A stretch of 64,000 nucleotides of DNA. Origin: Silene latifolia. Lineage: Eukaryota; Streptophyta; Magnoliopsida; Caryophyllales; Caryophyllaceae. How positions within the stretch are numbered: the first letter of the stretch is position 1; each line of letters starts with the position of its first letter. Made by a program: the position numbers and the translations under genes. Positions 11,248-21,602 of the stretch are shown here, one piece after another. The notes beneath the pieces were generated by a model. That model had not been told where the DNA came from. It saw nothing but the letters and a program-made list of their open reading frames with translations, and made no database searches. Location of the stretch: the NCBI RefSeq assembly GCF_048544455.1, contig NC_133537.1, positions 312,207,738-312,271,737 of the forward strand. Direction: 5' to 3'.

Positions 11248-12583
11248 TGTAACACCCCCATACTCCAAGTGCCTTACCAGGACCACTCAGGTATGAGGAC
11301 ATTACCATTTCGGTTACCCGAGGCAATGATAATCAAATAAACAATGAAGAAACAACGTTTAAATATAAATACTTAGTGAAGAGTTACAATTCTCAAAACC
11401 AAACCAAAATGCAATACATGTTCTCAACTGACTGTTCTAACTGAAATGTAAACAACTAATAAGCTACAGCGGAAGACTCCTATCATCATGTCGTGGCCAT
11501 CCCAGCTATCCCAAGTACTCATCTCAATACCTGCTCAATATCTGCTCACCATCCCCGAATGGATCACCGTAGGTTTACAAAACAATACCGGGGTCAGTAC
11601 TAATCACACAATTCAATATATACCAACAATAAGATAAACAGACAGCTTAACTGTCACACATACACAATCACGCCAAATCCAATCATCTCAATCACTGATT
11701 GTCCACTGGACCAGCCCTGCCAGTGGGGGACCGCAGCCGTACCCACCCAATCCCCGCTCCACATAGTGAGCGATAACCCTGTCCATTAATGTGCACATCC
11801 CTTCTGTGGCGGGTTCCACAGAAGGCGAAACTAGGGCGTGAAGCCACTCCCTCAAGTGACCCCACTCAGCCGAGGCCACGCCTCGCGAACCATAAACAAC
11901 GATCACAACCACAATCACAATACAATTACTATATCAAACAACCAAACACAACACATCAACCAATATCCCATTATGGGACTAATACTGAGTAGGAAATCCT
12001 ACCTGGTAAGCACACAATCAGACGGTCTCTACTGCTGAATCAAAAAGCCTCCTCTATGAACCCTCCTCCTATCATACAACACATAAAGGCTACCAAATTA
12101 CATACTACACATAAACCCCCAAATCTCTAAATTAGGGTTTAACCAAATTAAAGGAAAGACAATAAAAAGGGTACATAGATCTTACCCTCGACGCAAGGAA
12201 CCCAACGGTATAATCAACGCTAAGAACTGACCTTCCAAACTTCGGGTATTGCTAATAATGCGATTAGGATGAAGAACTTGCTTGCTTTCTCTCTTAAACA
12301 GTATTTTAGGTTTTGCAAAAGTGATTTAGAATAATGACGACAAAGCTTATATACCTTAATCGCATAATTAACAAAACCCGAGAAAACTTCCTCAGAAACC
12401 AGGCTACTCGATCGAGTACCCAAGGTACTCGATCGAGTACCCCTTACTCGATCGAGTGCCCCTGACTACTCGATCGAGTACCCAACAGGTCAGAAACTTT
12501 TCTAAAACGCAACTTACCCTTACTCGACAGAGTAAGGCCTACTCGATAGAGTACCCTAAGACTTATAAATACGGAGTATTACA
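11248..12583 (-). repeat. Gypsy-1 5' LTR (right copy)
   Basis: It spans TGTAACACCCCCATACTCC to GGAGTATTACA and is followed by the target duplication TAACC. The palindrome array lies at 12404-12485. Differences from the left LTR are few and often at CAG/CTG, for example CCCCTGACTAC against CCCCAGCTAC. Confidence 0.92.
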
Positions 12584-12630
12584 TAACCGTTGTTAAAGGG
12601 CCGTTGTAGTTGCCTATATTTGTAGTAGTG
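12584..12630 (-). mobile_element. CACTA 5' terminus (TIR) beyond the Gypsy insertion
   Basis: This resumes the CACTA sequence after the target duplication and ends with the inverted CACTACTACAAATATAGG. It matches the terminus of the short CACTA at 19311. 12631-12848 holds nothing that I recognise. Confidence 0.85.
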
Positions 12631-14093
12631 ATGCGAATAGAAAATGGAAAAGTGAAACACAAAAGGGAGAGCGAAAATGTAATATAAAGTCAAGGTAAAC
12701 TTACTGGTTTTAAAATCGAATTCCGGATTTCTTTTATAAAAACTTAAAATTTAAATCGAGAGAAGAGATTAAAACGATTTGAAAACCGAAATAGAATTAA
12801 GGATCTGGAATGCCCTAAAGTAAACCAAGTAAAATCAATATCTATCTATCTATATTAATAAAGGAAGCTTTTTTCGAGCGATTACAGAGAGTCCAAGTTT
12901 TACGAACTACCCGAAGATAAGATAAGGAAAATAACATGATTAGTTTGACTATGATACACAAAAGATAGAATTCCACGAATAAAGTACAAATAGATAAACT
13001 ATTGCTATAAGAAGATAAAATCTAATTTGTGTTTAATAAAACTATGATATTGGCAAGGACTCTTATACGTTGTCACCAATGCTAATATTTTCATATATAA
13101 AGCTTGGCTTTCATTCTTTTGATATGCATATATGTTAAATCTTTTGTTTTCCTTTTTATATTTTTTGTTTAAAGTATTTTCTATATGCATAATTGTTCGT
13201 CTTTCTTCTTAATGTTTTTTTGGTTCTCTAATATTCTACCACTTGATTTTATTTTATAGATACTATATGCAGAGTTGACAAAGAATTAGTGATTCTATTT
13301 GAACATACACAAAGAATCGTAGATTTGGAAACTGGTGATTTCAGTTAGTCAATATGACTGGGTGAGTTGTGAAAAGGTTGCTATAAGTTTTGTAGTCTTT
13401 TAGCCAATGTCCAAACTTCCTTCTACATTAAGGGATTAATGAATATGAAATAAACTATGCCATTAATTTATATTGATATAGCATGTAAAGTGATCCGTAT
13501 GATTATTAATTGTATATATAAAGATTGACAAATGGTTTTATTGTACTCATTTTTTTTCTTATATAGGTCGGTCATACAATTGTCGATCTCTATTAAGATT
13601 AACCTGGAATTAAAAAAGAGTATATATTCCACTTAATACATCAACAAATTACACGAGCTTAATGATACCACTTTCGAAGTAGTACGTGTATCAAATGATT
13701 GAGACACTCATAAATTGAATTCGTAAACAAATGACTGCGATAAAGAAAGTGTTAAAAAACATACTTGAAATTCGTATTTGGTTTTAAATTAAAAACATGA
13801 TAATGCATGTTAAAAGTTGCAAATTTTTTGTACGGAGTAGACTTTTATGAGAAGAATTATGAGAGGTCTAATACTCCTATTGTCAAAGTATCAATCATAA
13901 TCAAATTCTTCGCATGAAGACAAGCGGTTGGATGTTTTTACTATAGGATATAAATTATTGCTAAAAGATAATGATGAGAACTTATCATGATCTTTACTAT
14001 AGAGTTTGTATCATAAATCAACTAGAACGCATTGATTTATATATAAAACGATGTATTAATTCTTATTTTCATAACTTATCTATCTACCAAGCA

Positions 14094-14096
<3 letters not shown>

Positions 14097-14190
<94 letters not shown>
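14097..14190. repeat. (TA)n/(GA)n microsatellite
   Basis: A pure AT dinucleotide tract runs into a short GA tract at the left edge of the TIR element. Confidence 0.95.
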
Positions 14191-15388
14191 GCAAGTTCAA
14201 ATGAGTCCACCTAAATAATTGAGTCCCTAAGTCCTAATCTAAGCCATTAGATCTTTTAGATTGATGGTTGAGATTTGAGACTTCTAATCAATTTTTGAAA
14301 TGAAACTTTAATGTTTTAAAAGTGAAACTTTAATATGTGAGAGCAAATTTAATTATTTATGATTGAAACTTTAATTTTTTTAAAGTCATTTTGTAAATAA
14401 AAAATTAAATTTATGTATTTTTAAATATAACTTGAATGTTTTACGAGTGAAACTTTAATGCTTGGAAGTGAAACTTTAATTTTTTTAGGCCATTTTTAAT
14501 ATAAAAATTTGAATTTATGAAATGATGTGATTGTGATTAATATTAATTTAATTTAACTGATTTTTGAATGTAACTTTAATAGTATACGAGTTCAACTTTA
14601 AAGCTTAAAAGTGAAACTTTAATTTTTTTAGGCCATTTTAATAAATAAAAATTGAATTTATGTAATAATTGATTTAGGCCATTTAATTTCATTGATTTAC
14701 GAATGAAATTTTAATGTTCAACGAGCGAAACTTTAAGAGTATACGAGTGAAACTTTATTATTTTTTAGCTCATTTTCAGTACAAGAGTTTGTAATAATAT
14801 AATTGTGACTATTTTTCATTTAATTTTCACTGATTTACGAATGAAACTTTAGTGTTGAAGGAGTGAAATTTTAATGATATACGAGTAAAACTTTAATTTT
14901 TTTTAGCCTTTTCACTATAAGAGTTTGTAATAATGTAAAAATTTATAATTTCTTTAATTTAAGTTTGCAACTTTAATGGTCCGGGAGTGAAATTTTAATG
15001 GTATACGTTTGTAACTTCAATGCTTAACGAGCCATGGTACCGATAACCACCGTCGCCGCCACTAACAACGACCACTCCTTTGTGGTCCACCTAAGCCACC
15101 ACAACCTTCACCAAACAACCAACACGACCCCCTGCAACCACCACCACGCACCGCACTAGATCTGGAAGAAGAAAAAAAAAAGGCAGCCGCATAAAAAAAA
15201 CCACCACCGCCCCTTTTCTACCACCAAGACAAATCCCAACAACAAAAAAAAGAGAAAGGAAAGGAGGAACGTGGTGCGGCGGCCTGACCACCAACAACCA
15301 CCACGACACCGTTAATCACCACCATCAAATCTTAAAAAAAAAAGAGAAAAAAAAAAGAGCCGCCACTCACCACCACTAACATCTGAAA

Positions 15389-15432
<44 letters not shown>

Positions 15433-15963
15433 GGAGAAGGGAGAGAGGCGCCACCACCGCCAACAATAAACAACACCAAGAACTCAACCAACAACCACAA
15501 AAAAAATCGAAATCTGAAACAAAAAAAAAAAGAGGAAAAACAGAGATGTGAAAAGAGCATGGGTCTGGTGGCAATGTGGGTTGCATTTGGGGACGGAGTC
15601 AGCGTGGGGGCGGCATCGGCAGCAGGTGGCGGCATTGATATTGTCGGGTGATGGTGGCCGGAAATATTAGAGAAGAGGGAGTGGTGTATTTGAGAATAGG
15701 GAGTAGTGGCGGGTGGTGGTGGTACTCGTGGTGGCCGAGGGAGGGAGAAGAGGAGAGAGGAGGGAGAAAAGGAGAGAGGAGGGAGTTAGAGAGATAAGGA
15801 GGCAGAGAGAATGAATGAGTGAGTGAGGATGGATTAGGGTTTGCTTGTTTTTATATCTCCCTTCTTTTTTTTGTTTTAATCTTAGCCATCTAATTTCTAT
15901 GATCTAAGGGTTAGAAATAGGACTTAGGGACTCATCTAAGAGTAGAGGACTCACTTGAACCTA

Positions 15964-15970
<7 letters not shown>
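14173..15970 (+). mobile_element. Non-autonomous TIR element A in a TA microsatellite
   Basis: Left end: AAGTTCAAATGAGTCCACC ... AGTCCCTAAGTCC ... CCATTAGATC. Inverted right end (from 15970): GGTTCAAGTGAGTCC ... GAGTCCCTAAGTCC ... AGATC. Both ends sit in TA repeats. The left half carries many copies of GTGAAACTTTAAT-type repeats. The right half (15030-15840) is GC-richer, with ACC triplets, A-tracts and, on the minus strand, AAACCCTAATCC followed by CT-rich leader-like sequence. No convincing coding frame exists. The superfamily is unknown to me. A relative in opposite orientation is at 19451-21477. Confidence 0.6.
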
Positions 15971-16058
<88 letters not shown>

Positions 16059-16080
16059 ATCTATATATATATATATATCT
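15967..16080. repeat. (TA)n microsatellite
   Basis: A long AT dinucleotide tract with one CTATC interruption flanks the right end of element A. Confidence 0.95.
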
Positions 16081-17416
16081 ACTTACCTACGAGTATATCT
16101 CAACAAATTACGTAGCATTTTACATTAGAATCAAGATTTTACATTAGAATAAAGTATTTAATAACGGATAAAGGCACTACAAGGGCTTGTAATTTCTACT
16201 TTTGTTTCTTTACTTATACTGTTTTTATACTCTAATTTATATAATTCGAGTAATAAATTTTAAAGACAAGATCAAATTTACTCCTCTACTTAAGTAGATA
16301 TGTCTTAGAAATCTTCAAGCGTCATTCATCCTTTCTTGGATATAAGAATGGAAATTGTAAATGGTGTAGCCATCAACTCTCTATCTTAGAACAGAACAAG
16401 TTATATATAATATTTTGTAATTTACTTCTATGAAAGTGTAAAGACTGTAAACTATTGACTGACACACCTTAAACAGAAAAGTGTAAACTATTGATCGATT
16501 GTAAAATCTACCTAAAACTAGATGTGTAAGGGCAAGTCTGACGCTTTTCATGCATGTCATGAAGTAGGTATAAAGTGTAATAATATATGACTTATATAAG
16601 TTGCCCAAAATGATAAAAGAAAAATGAAATCTAATCTGCGTTTGAAGAAGTTTATTCTTCCGATATGACTATAAGCTCAATATTTTTTCGTATATTATAT
16701 TGAGCTTTTCAACATCAATTATTTAATGAGTACCGAAAAAAAAATCAATTATTTAATCCTCCTTAAACTAAAAGAATAAGAGATTCTCAAGTTTTCCCGC
16801 CTAAATGAGTTGTTCTATATTGGGCTTTGGGCTTCACTATATCCTATGTTTAACTAGGTTATACTGATTTATTTCATATAATAAATAATTGTATGACATT
16901 TAAAGGGGGGTAATATTTTTTCAACTTGCATTCCCCTTTATTTAGTACTATGAGAATAAAAAATTTCAATAGTTTTCCCTCCAAAGGACGTTAGCTAAAT
17001 AAGGAAACAAAACTCTATTTTTATTAAATTATTATCTTTTAGTTAATATATAATCTTTAATCATTATAATTTTTTTTAATTAAATTATAATCTTTTAATT
17101 TAAAAATAAAACAAAATTGGTATAAATCTAAAATTTGTACATGAAAAACTGAAAATTTTGATATTATTAGTTTCGCATAATTTTTATTACCAAGTACGAG
17201 TATTTAATTCGTATAAAAAAATTATGAACTTATATTATTAATTTCTTGACAAAAAAAAATCTTTAAAATTATTTGAGAAAATTTATAAATTGTAATCATT
17301 AGTTTTGTGATGAAAATTTTCATTAAAATATACATTTCATGAATTTACTTAATTCTTTTAATTAATTTTTCATTTTATATATTAAATAATACATTATAAA
17401 GTAAAAGATCTATGAA

Positions 17417-17448
17417 TACCGCGCATGTATGCGCGGGATCCATACTAG
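17417..17448 (+). mobile_element. Helitron 3' terminus (second family)
   Basis: The hairpin CCGCGCAT-GT-ATGCGCGG has an 8-bp perfect stem. It is followed by GATCCATACTAG and then T, fitting the Helitron 3' rule of a hairpin about 10 nt before CTRR. The stem differs from those at 19431 and 23224, so this is probably a different Helitron nested in the larger one. I could not place its 5' end. Confidence 0.6.
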
Positions 17449-17475
17449 TTTATAAAAAAAAAGGTCAATTTATTA

Positions 17476-17563
17476 CTTCCTCTGTCCAGTGAATAGTATA
17501 CAGTTACTTTGTTTTATGAGAGGGAAATAAATTAAGTGTAAACTATTGACTGGGATGGGGGAG
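17476..17563. mobile_element. Stowaway-like MITE (Tc1/mariner type)
   Basis: An 88-bp element with inverted ends, CTTCCTCTGTCCAGTGAATAGT and the complement of ACTATTGACTGGGATGGGGGAG, is flanked by TA on both sides. The ends resemble CTCCCTCCGTCCC of plant Stowaway MITEs. Confidence 0.8.
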
Positions 17564-18088
17564 TAAGAGCACTACTACAGATACAGGCTATAACAACGGT
17601 CAAAAACCGTTGTTATATAAAAAAGCGGACGTTGTAAAAGCGTCCGTTGTAAAAGGTTATAATAACGGTTGGTTTTCTTAAGCAACCCGTTGTTAAAACT
17701 ATTAACAACGGTTTTAAGTATAAAAACCCGTTGTGGAAAATGTGACTCAATTTTGGGGGGAAAGTTATAACAACGGGTTTTAATATACAAAACCGTTGTT
17801 ATAACTAAAGACAACGGGTTGTTTGTAAATAACCGTTGTTGTTTGTTCTTAAAAAATAAAATAAAAAATAAATTAAATATTACTAGATGCATGCATAATT
17901 ACGGCCCGTTAGAATTCCGATGCATGCATTATTACTGACATCACTGTACATATGAACGGATAATATGGAATGAGAAGGGTTAGTAATAAGATTTGAAGCA
18001 GCATTATTGAGAGATATGATGATGATTATGGCACAACTTCCTAACATATATATTAATTAAAAAGCAACTCAACCCACACATTGCTTAG

Positions 18089-18096
18089 TATAAATA
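18089..18096 (+). promoter_or_regulatory. TATA box of the small CACTA-borne ORF
   Basis: TATAAATA lies about 115 bases before the ATG at 18212. The interval is C/A-rich and G-poor (CATCTCCAAACCCTAACTGC), like a plant 5' leader. Confidence 0.55.
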
Positions 18097-18211
18097 CATT
18101 GCATTATCTCAACTAACATTTCCATTATCTCAATATATTCATCTCCAAACCCTAACTGCTAAAACAAACTCTACTTAATCTTTCAAAACAAACTCCAAAA
18201 ACTCCAACAAA

Positions 18212-18499
18212 ATGAATGATTTCATCCTTAAGACTCTTACCATGATCGAGAACAACAACAACTTCATCTGTCGGTTCCTCCATATTGAGGAAAGTTTCAG
18301 GAGCTACCTTGCGGATGCTCGATCCGCACTGAAGCACGCCAAAGAAGATGGCTTGACGGAGCGGCAGCGATTGCGGCTATATGACGATATAACAATCATT
18401 GAACGGAACCTCCAAATAGCCAAGGAGGAGAGGACGGATACGATAGAGCAGAATAAGATCCTCTATGAAAATATAAGAATTGCATTTTTATATATGTAA
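18212..18499 (+). CDS. Small helical protein of unknown function inside a CACTA element
   Basis: 95 codons, starting MNDFILKTLTMIENNNN at an ATG in AACAAAATGAATG context. The protein is charged and predicted largely helical (SALKHAKEDGLTERQRLRLY, then IIERNLQIAKEERTDTIEQN), suggesting a coiled coil. It has no signal peptide, membrane segment or motif that I recognise. It replaces the transposase body, on the opposite strand to the transposase of the related element at 1-12630. A captured host gene piece or an element-specific accessory gene are both possible. The last codons border a TA microsatellite, so the natural C-terminus may be lost. Confidence 0.5.
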   Translation: MNDFILKTLTMIENNNNFICRFLHIEESFRSYLADARSALKHAKEDGLTERQRLRLYDDITIIERNLQIAKEERTDTIEQNKILYENIRIAFLYM

Positions 18500-18521
18500 T
18501 TTTTTTTTTAATTTATGTATT

Positions 18522-18526
<5 letters not shown>

Positions 18527-18608
<82 letters not shown>
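18527..18608. repeat. (TA)n microsatellite inside the CACTA element
   Basis: A pure AT dinucleotide tract directly downstream of the small ORF. Confidence 0.95.
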
Positions 18609-18611
<3 letters not shown>

Positions 18612-19400
18612 GTTTATCTTGCTTCTTCATCTTGCTTCTTCATTGTTTTACTAACTAACTAGATTCAAATAACATAATGGTCGATAAAAACACATACATG
18701 CAAAAGAAATAAATAGAAAAAGAAAATAATGACGATGAAACTAACAAAGGATTGGCGAGATTTACCCGATAAATACAGGACGTAATAGACGATGAAATCA
18801 ACAGTGACGGCGAGAAGATAAAGCGACGATGAGAAAGTGAGAAAGAGAGAAAGAGAGAAAGAGAGAAAGAGAGTGTGTGTTTTGTGTTTGTTTGTCTGCT
18901 GTGTTTGTGTTTGTGTATTAAGGGTTGTGTTTTGTGGCTGCAGCAGACTTCTGTTTGTGTGGTTTATAGTATGGAAGGTATTGACAACGGTTATTAAACA
19001 ACAACCGTTGTGAAATATGTTTTAACAACGGTTGTAAAAAACACCCGTTGTTAAATAAGTTTTAACAACGGGTTTCAAAAATAACCGTTGTGATTACTTT
19101 TCACTAACTTTGCGCCAATTTTGCGCCAAATTATTAACAACGGTTGTGCATGTGTGACCCGTTGTTAAAACTAATAACAACGGTTTTATAACCATACCCG
19201 TTGTAATTGATTTTAGTAAAATTCGCGCCATACATTCTACAACGTCTATTGTGATTTTCGTGAATAATCGTTGTTAAAGGGCCGTTGTGGTTGCCTGTAT
19301 TTGTAGTAGTGGAGATATCGATATAATGGATTCCTACCATGTTCCGATCATGAAAACACTTTTTAGATACTAAATTGTACAATACATAGCATTACAAATA

Positions 19401-19431
19401 GGCCCGTGCATCGCACGGGCATTAAATCTAG
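19401..19431 (+). mobile_element. Helitron 3' terminus
   Basis: Hairpin arms GCCCGTGC and GCACGGGC are followed by ATTAAATCTAG and T. It is closely similar to the terminus at 23196-23224. The TA tract after it (19432-19451) leads into TIR element B. Confidence 0.7.
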
Positions 19432-19450
19432 TATATATATATATATATAT

Positions 19451-21477
19451 AGAAATGGGATCAAGTGAGTCCCTTAGAATAGGTGAGTCCCATGAGTCCT
19501 AAAATAAGCCATTGGATCTAAAAAAATGAATGGCTAAGATTAAAGTCCAATAAAATGCTGACATATAAAAGAATACAAACCCTAATCTCACTTCCTATTT
19601 TCTCATTTCACTGCCTCACCAAACTCACTTCTCTCTCTACCTCTCATCTCTCTCTAACCGACAACCACCGCCGCCTTCCTCCTCTCCTTTTCCGCCTCCC
19701 TCACACCCACGACAGACCCGACAACAACACCCCCTACAATAAAACGACACGCCTCCCTCTTGCAGCCGCCACCACCATCGACTCGCCTGCTGCCCACGCC
19801 GCCTACAACCACCACGCCGACGCAAAACCACGCACCCACATCACTGCCACCACGCACCAACAGCCGCACCTTTGTCTTGTTTTTCTTTTCTGATAATTTT
19901 TTTTGTTTTGGTTGGTTGTTTATTTGTTTTTTTCCTAGATTTAACACTTTTTGGAATGGTGGTTGTTAGTGGTGGTTTTAGTGGTGATGTCGAGGGGCTG
20001 CTGCTAACCTTTTTTTTTTTTTTTTCAAATTGGTGGTGCGAGATGGTTCTCGGTGGTTACAGGGGGACGCTATGGTGGTAGGTCAGGTGGTTTGGTGTTG
20101 GTGATGGTTGGTGAGGGTTGTTGCCTCCATTATCCTTTTTCTCCCTCGTCATCTCCTCCTCAACCCGCGGCTGCTCCGTCGTCCCTCGTCATCTTTTTTT
20201 CTCTTTTCTCTTTTTTTTTTTGTTTTTTTTATCAGATCTGGAAACTCGGGAAAAGAGGGAAGCGTGTGCGTGGTGGTGTGATCGGCGTTGTGGTCGTGGG
20301 GTCGCATATACTGCCGCCTGTTCATTTTTTTTTTCAATTTGTCGGGGTAAGGGTGTTGGTGGTGGGTCAGGTCGGTGGTGTTGGTCGCGGTTGGTGGGCT
20401 GCCATTCTCTTCATTTTTCTTTTTTTTTTGTTCGCGGTTGGTGAAGGCTGCCATTCGCGGTTGTGGAGGGGACTTGGTGGTATTGACATATTGATATGGA
20501 CCAAAGTTTCGTAGATATGGACTAAAGTTTCGTAGATTTGGATTAAAGTTTCACAAGACATGACTAAAATTACATTCCTAAAAGAATAAAGTTTCATAAA
20601 CCGTTATAATACATTACCTAAATTCAAATTAGTATAAGTTACATTCCTAAAAAAATAAAGTTTCATAAATTATGATTAAAGTTACAATAGTAAAACATTA
20701 AAGTTACAACCATAAAATTAATAAATCAGCAAAAATAATTAAAATCAAAATTTTATATTAGAAAATGTCTAAAAATAAAGTTTCATAAATTATGATTAAA
20801 GTTACAATTGTAAAACATTAAAGTTACAACTATAAAATTAATAAATCAGTAAAAATAATTAAAATCAAAATTTTATATTAGAAAATGTCTAAAATTAATT
20901 AAAATCAAATTTTTATATTAGAAATTGACTAAAAAAATTAAAGTTTCAATTTTTAGCATTAAAGTTTCACCTTTAAAACATTAAAGTTATATTTATAAAT
21001 CAGTAAAATTAATTAAAATCAAATTTTTATATTAGAAATTGACTAAAAAAATTAAAGTTTCAATTTTTAGCATTAAAGTTTCACTCGTAAAACATTAAAG
21101 TTATATTTATAAATCAGTAAAATTAAATAAATTCAAATTTTTATATTAAAAATTGTCAAAAAAAATTAAAGTTTCAATTTTTAGTATTAAAGTTTCACTC
21201 GTAAAACACTAAAGTTACATTCAAAAATCAATTTTATATATTTAAAATAAAATTTTATAACATAAATCTAAATTTTTATTTATAAAATTACCTTAAATAT
21301 TAAAGTTATAATTATAAAGAATTAAAGTTACATTTATAAATTAAAGTTTCATTTATAAAACACTAAAGTTTCTATCTTAAAATTTTAAAATCTCAACCAT
21401 CAATCTTAGAAGATCAATGGCTAAGATGAGGACTTAGTGGACTCACCATTTTAGGTGGACTCATTTGAACTCCTCTC
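19451..21477 (-). mobile_element. Non-autonomous TIR element B, inverted relative of element A
   Basis: Left end: ATGGGATCAAGTGAGTCC ... CATGAGTCCTA ... CCATTGGATC. Inverted right end (from 21477): GAGTTCAAATGAGTCCACC ... GTCCACTAAGTCC. The order of internal parts is reversed relative to element A. The CT-rich leader with AAACCCTAATCTC and the GC/T-rich triplet region come first (19570-20500). An AT-rich half with dozens of AAAGTTTCA / ATTAAAGTT repeats follows (20500-21370). Open frames in 19555-20514 are low-complexity and on both strands; I do not call genes there. Confidence 0.6.
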
Positions 21478-21545
21478 TATATATATATATGTATATATAT
21501 ATACATATATATATATGTATATATATATATATGTATATATATATG

Positions 21546-21597
<52 letters not shown>
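21477..21597. repeat. (TA)n microsatellite with GTATATATATATAC interruptions
   Basis: An AT dinucleotide tract between TIR element B and the Helitron-like 5' sequence. Confidence 0.95.

Positions 21598-21602
<5 letters not shown>

Larger units (their letters stand above)
4674..12583 (-). mobile_element. Ty3/Gypsy chromovirus (Tekay/Del-like) inserted in the CACTA element
   Basis: Two nearly identical LTRs (4674-6002 and 11248-12583), both TGTAACACCCCC...TATTACA, enclose minus-strand gag and pol. The 5-bp target duplication TAACC is seen at 4669-4673 and 12584-12588. A tRNA-iMet-type PBS and a purine-rich PPT lie in the expected places. Domain order on the minus strand is Gag, zinc knuckle, protease, RT, truncated RNase H, integrase, chromodomain, which defines a chromovirus. 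Several frameshifts are present and most of RNase H is deleted. High LTR similarity implies a recent insertion. Confidence 0.93.
1..12630 (-). mobile_element. CACTA (En/Spm) DNA transposon, autonomous type, left end outside window
   Basis: The right terminus reads on the minus strand CACTACTACAAATATAGG and ends at 12630. Both flanks of the coding part are full of the subterminal motifs AACAACGGGT and AACCGTTGTT, typical of CACTA elements. A TNP2-like transposase lies on the minus strand (821-4098). The 3' terminus is not reached, since subterminal repeats already start at base 1. A Gypsy element (4674-12583) sits inside its 5' subterminal region. Without it, about 4.7 kb of the CACTA is visible. 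A short relative with the same termini is at 17570-19311. Confidence 0.88.
17570..19311. mobile_element. Non-autonomous CACTA element carrying a small ORF
   Basis: It begins CACTACTACAGATACAGG and ends with the inverted CACTACTACAAATACAGGC. The 3-bp target duplication GAG lies at 17567-17569 and 19312-19314. Subterminal AACAACGG / CCGTTGTT repeats occupy 17585-17850 and 18980-19270. The right part (18780-18960) resembles the upstream region of the autonomous-type CACTA transposase at 4200-4340. The transposase is missing. In its place is a plus-strand TATA box, a leader and a 95-codon ORF. Confidence 0.9.
12849..19431 (+). mobile_element. Helitron-like element with nested insertions
   Basis: The proposed 5' end, TCTATATTAATAAAGGAAGC, is homologous to the start of a second element near 21598 (GAAGCCTTTTTC...AGACTCCAAC). 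The proposed 3' end at 19431 has hairpin GCCCGTGC-AT-GCACGGGC-type arms and ends CTAG before T, homologous to the end at 23224. This family pairing is why I join 12849 with 19431. It contains a TIR element, another Helitron 3' end, a Stowaway-like MITE and a CACTA. No RepHel coding sequence is seen, so it would be non-autonomous. AT-rich 12900-14090 and 16090-17400 show no gene that I can support. Confidence 0.45.

Noticed and set aside
15091-15635. Minus-strand frames rich in Phe, Val and Gly
   Set aside because: They are translations of A-tracts and ACC-rich low-complexity sequence inside TIR element A.
19555-20597. Several overlapping frames on both strands
   Set aside because: Low-complexity CT/GGT-rich sequence of TIR element B with no family signature; homologous to the non-coding half of element A.
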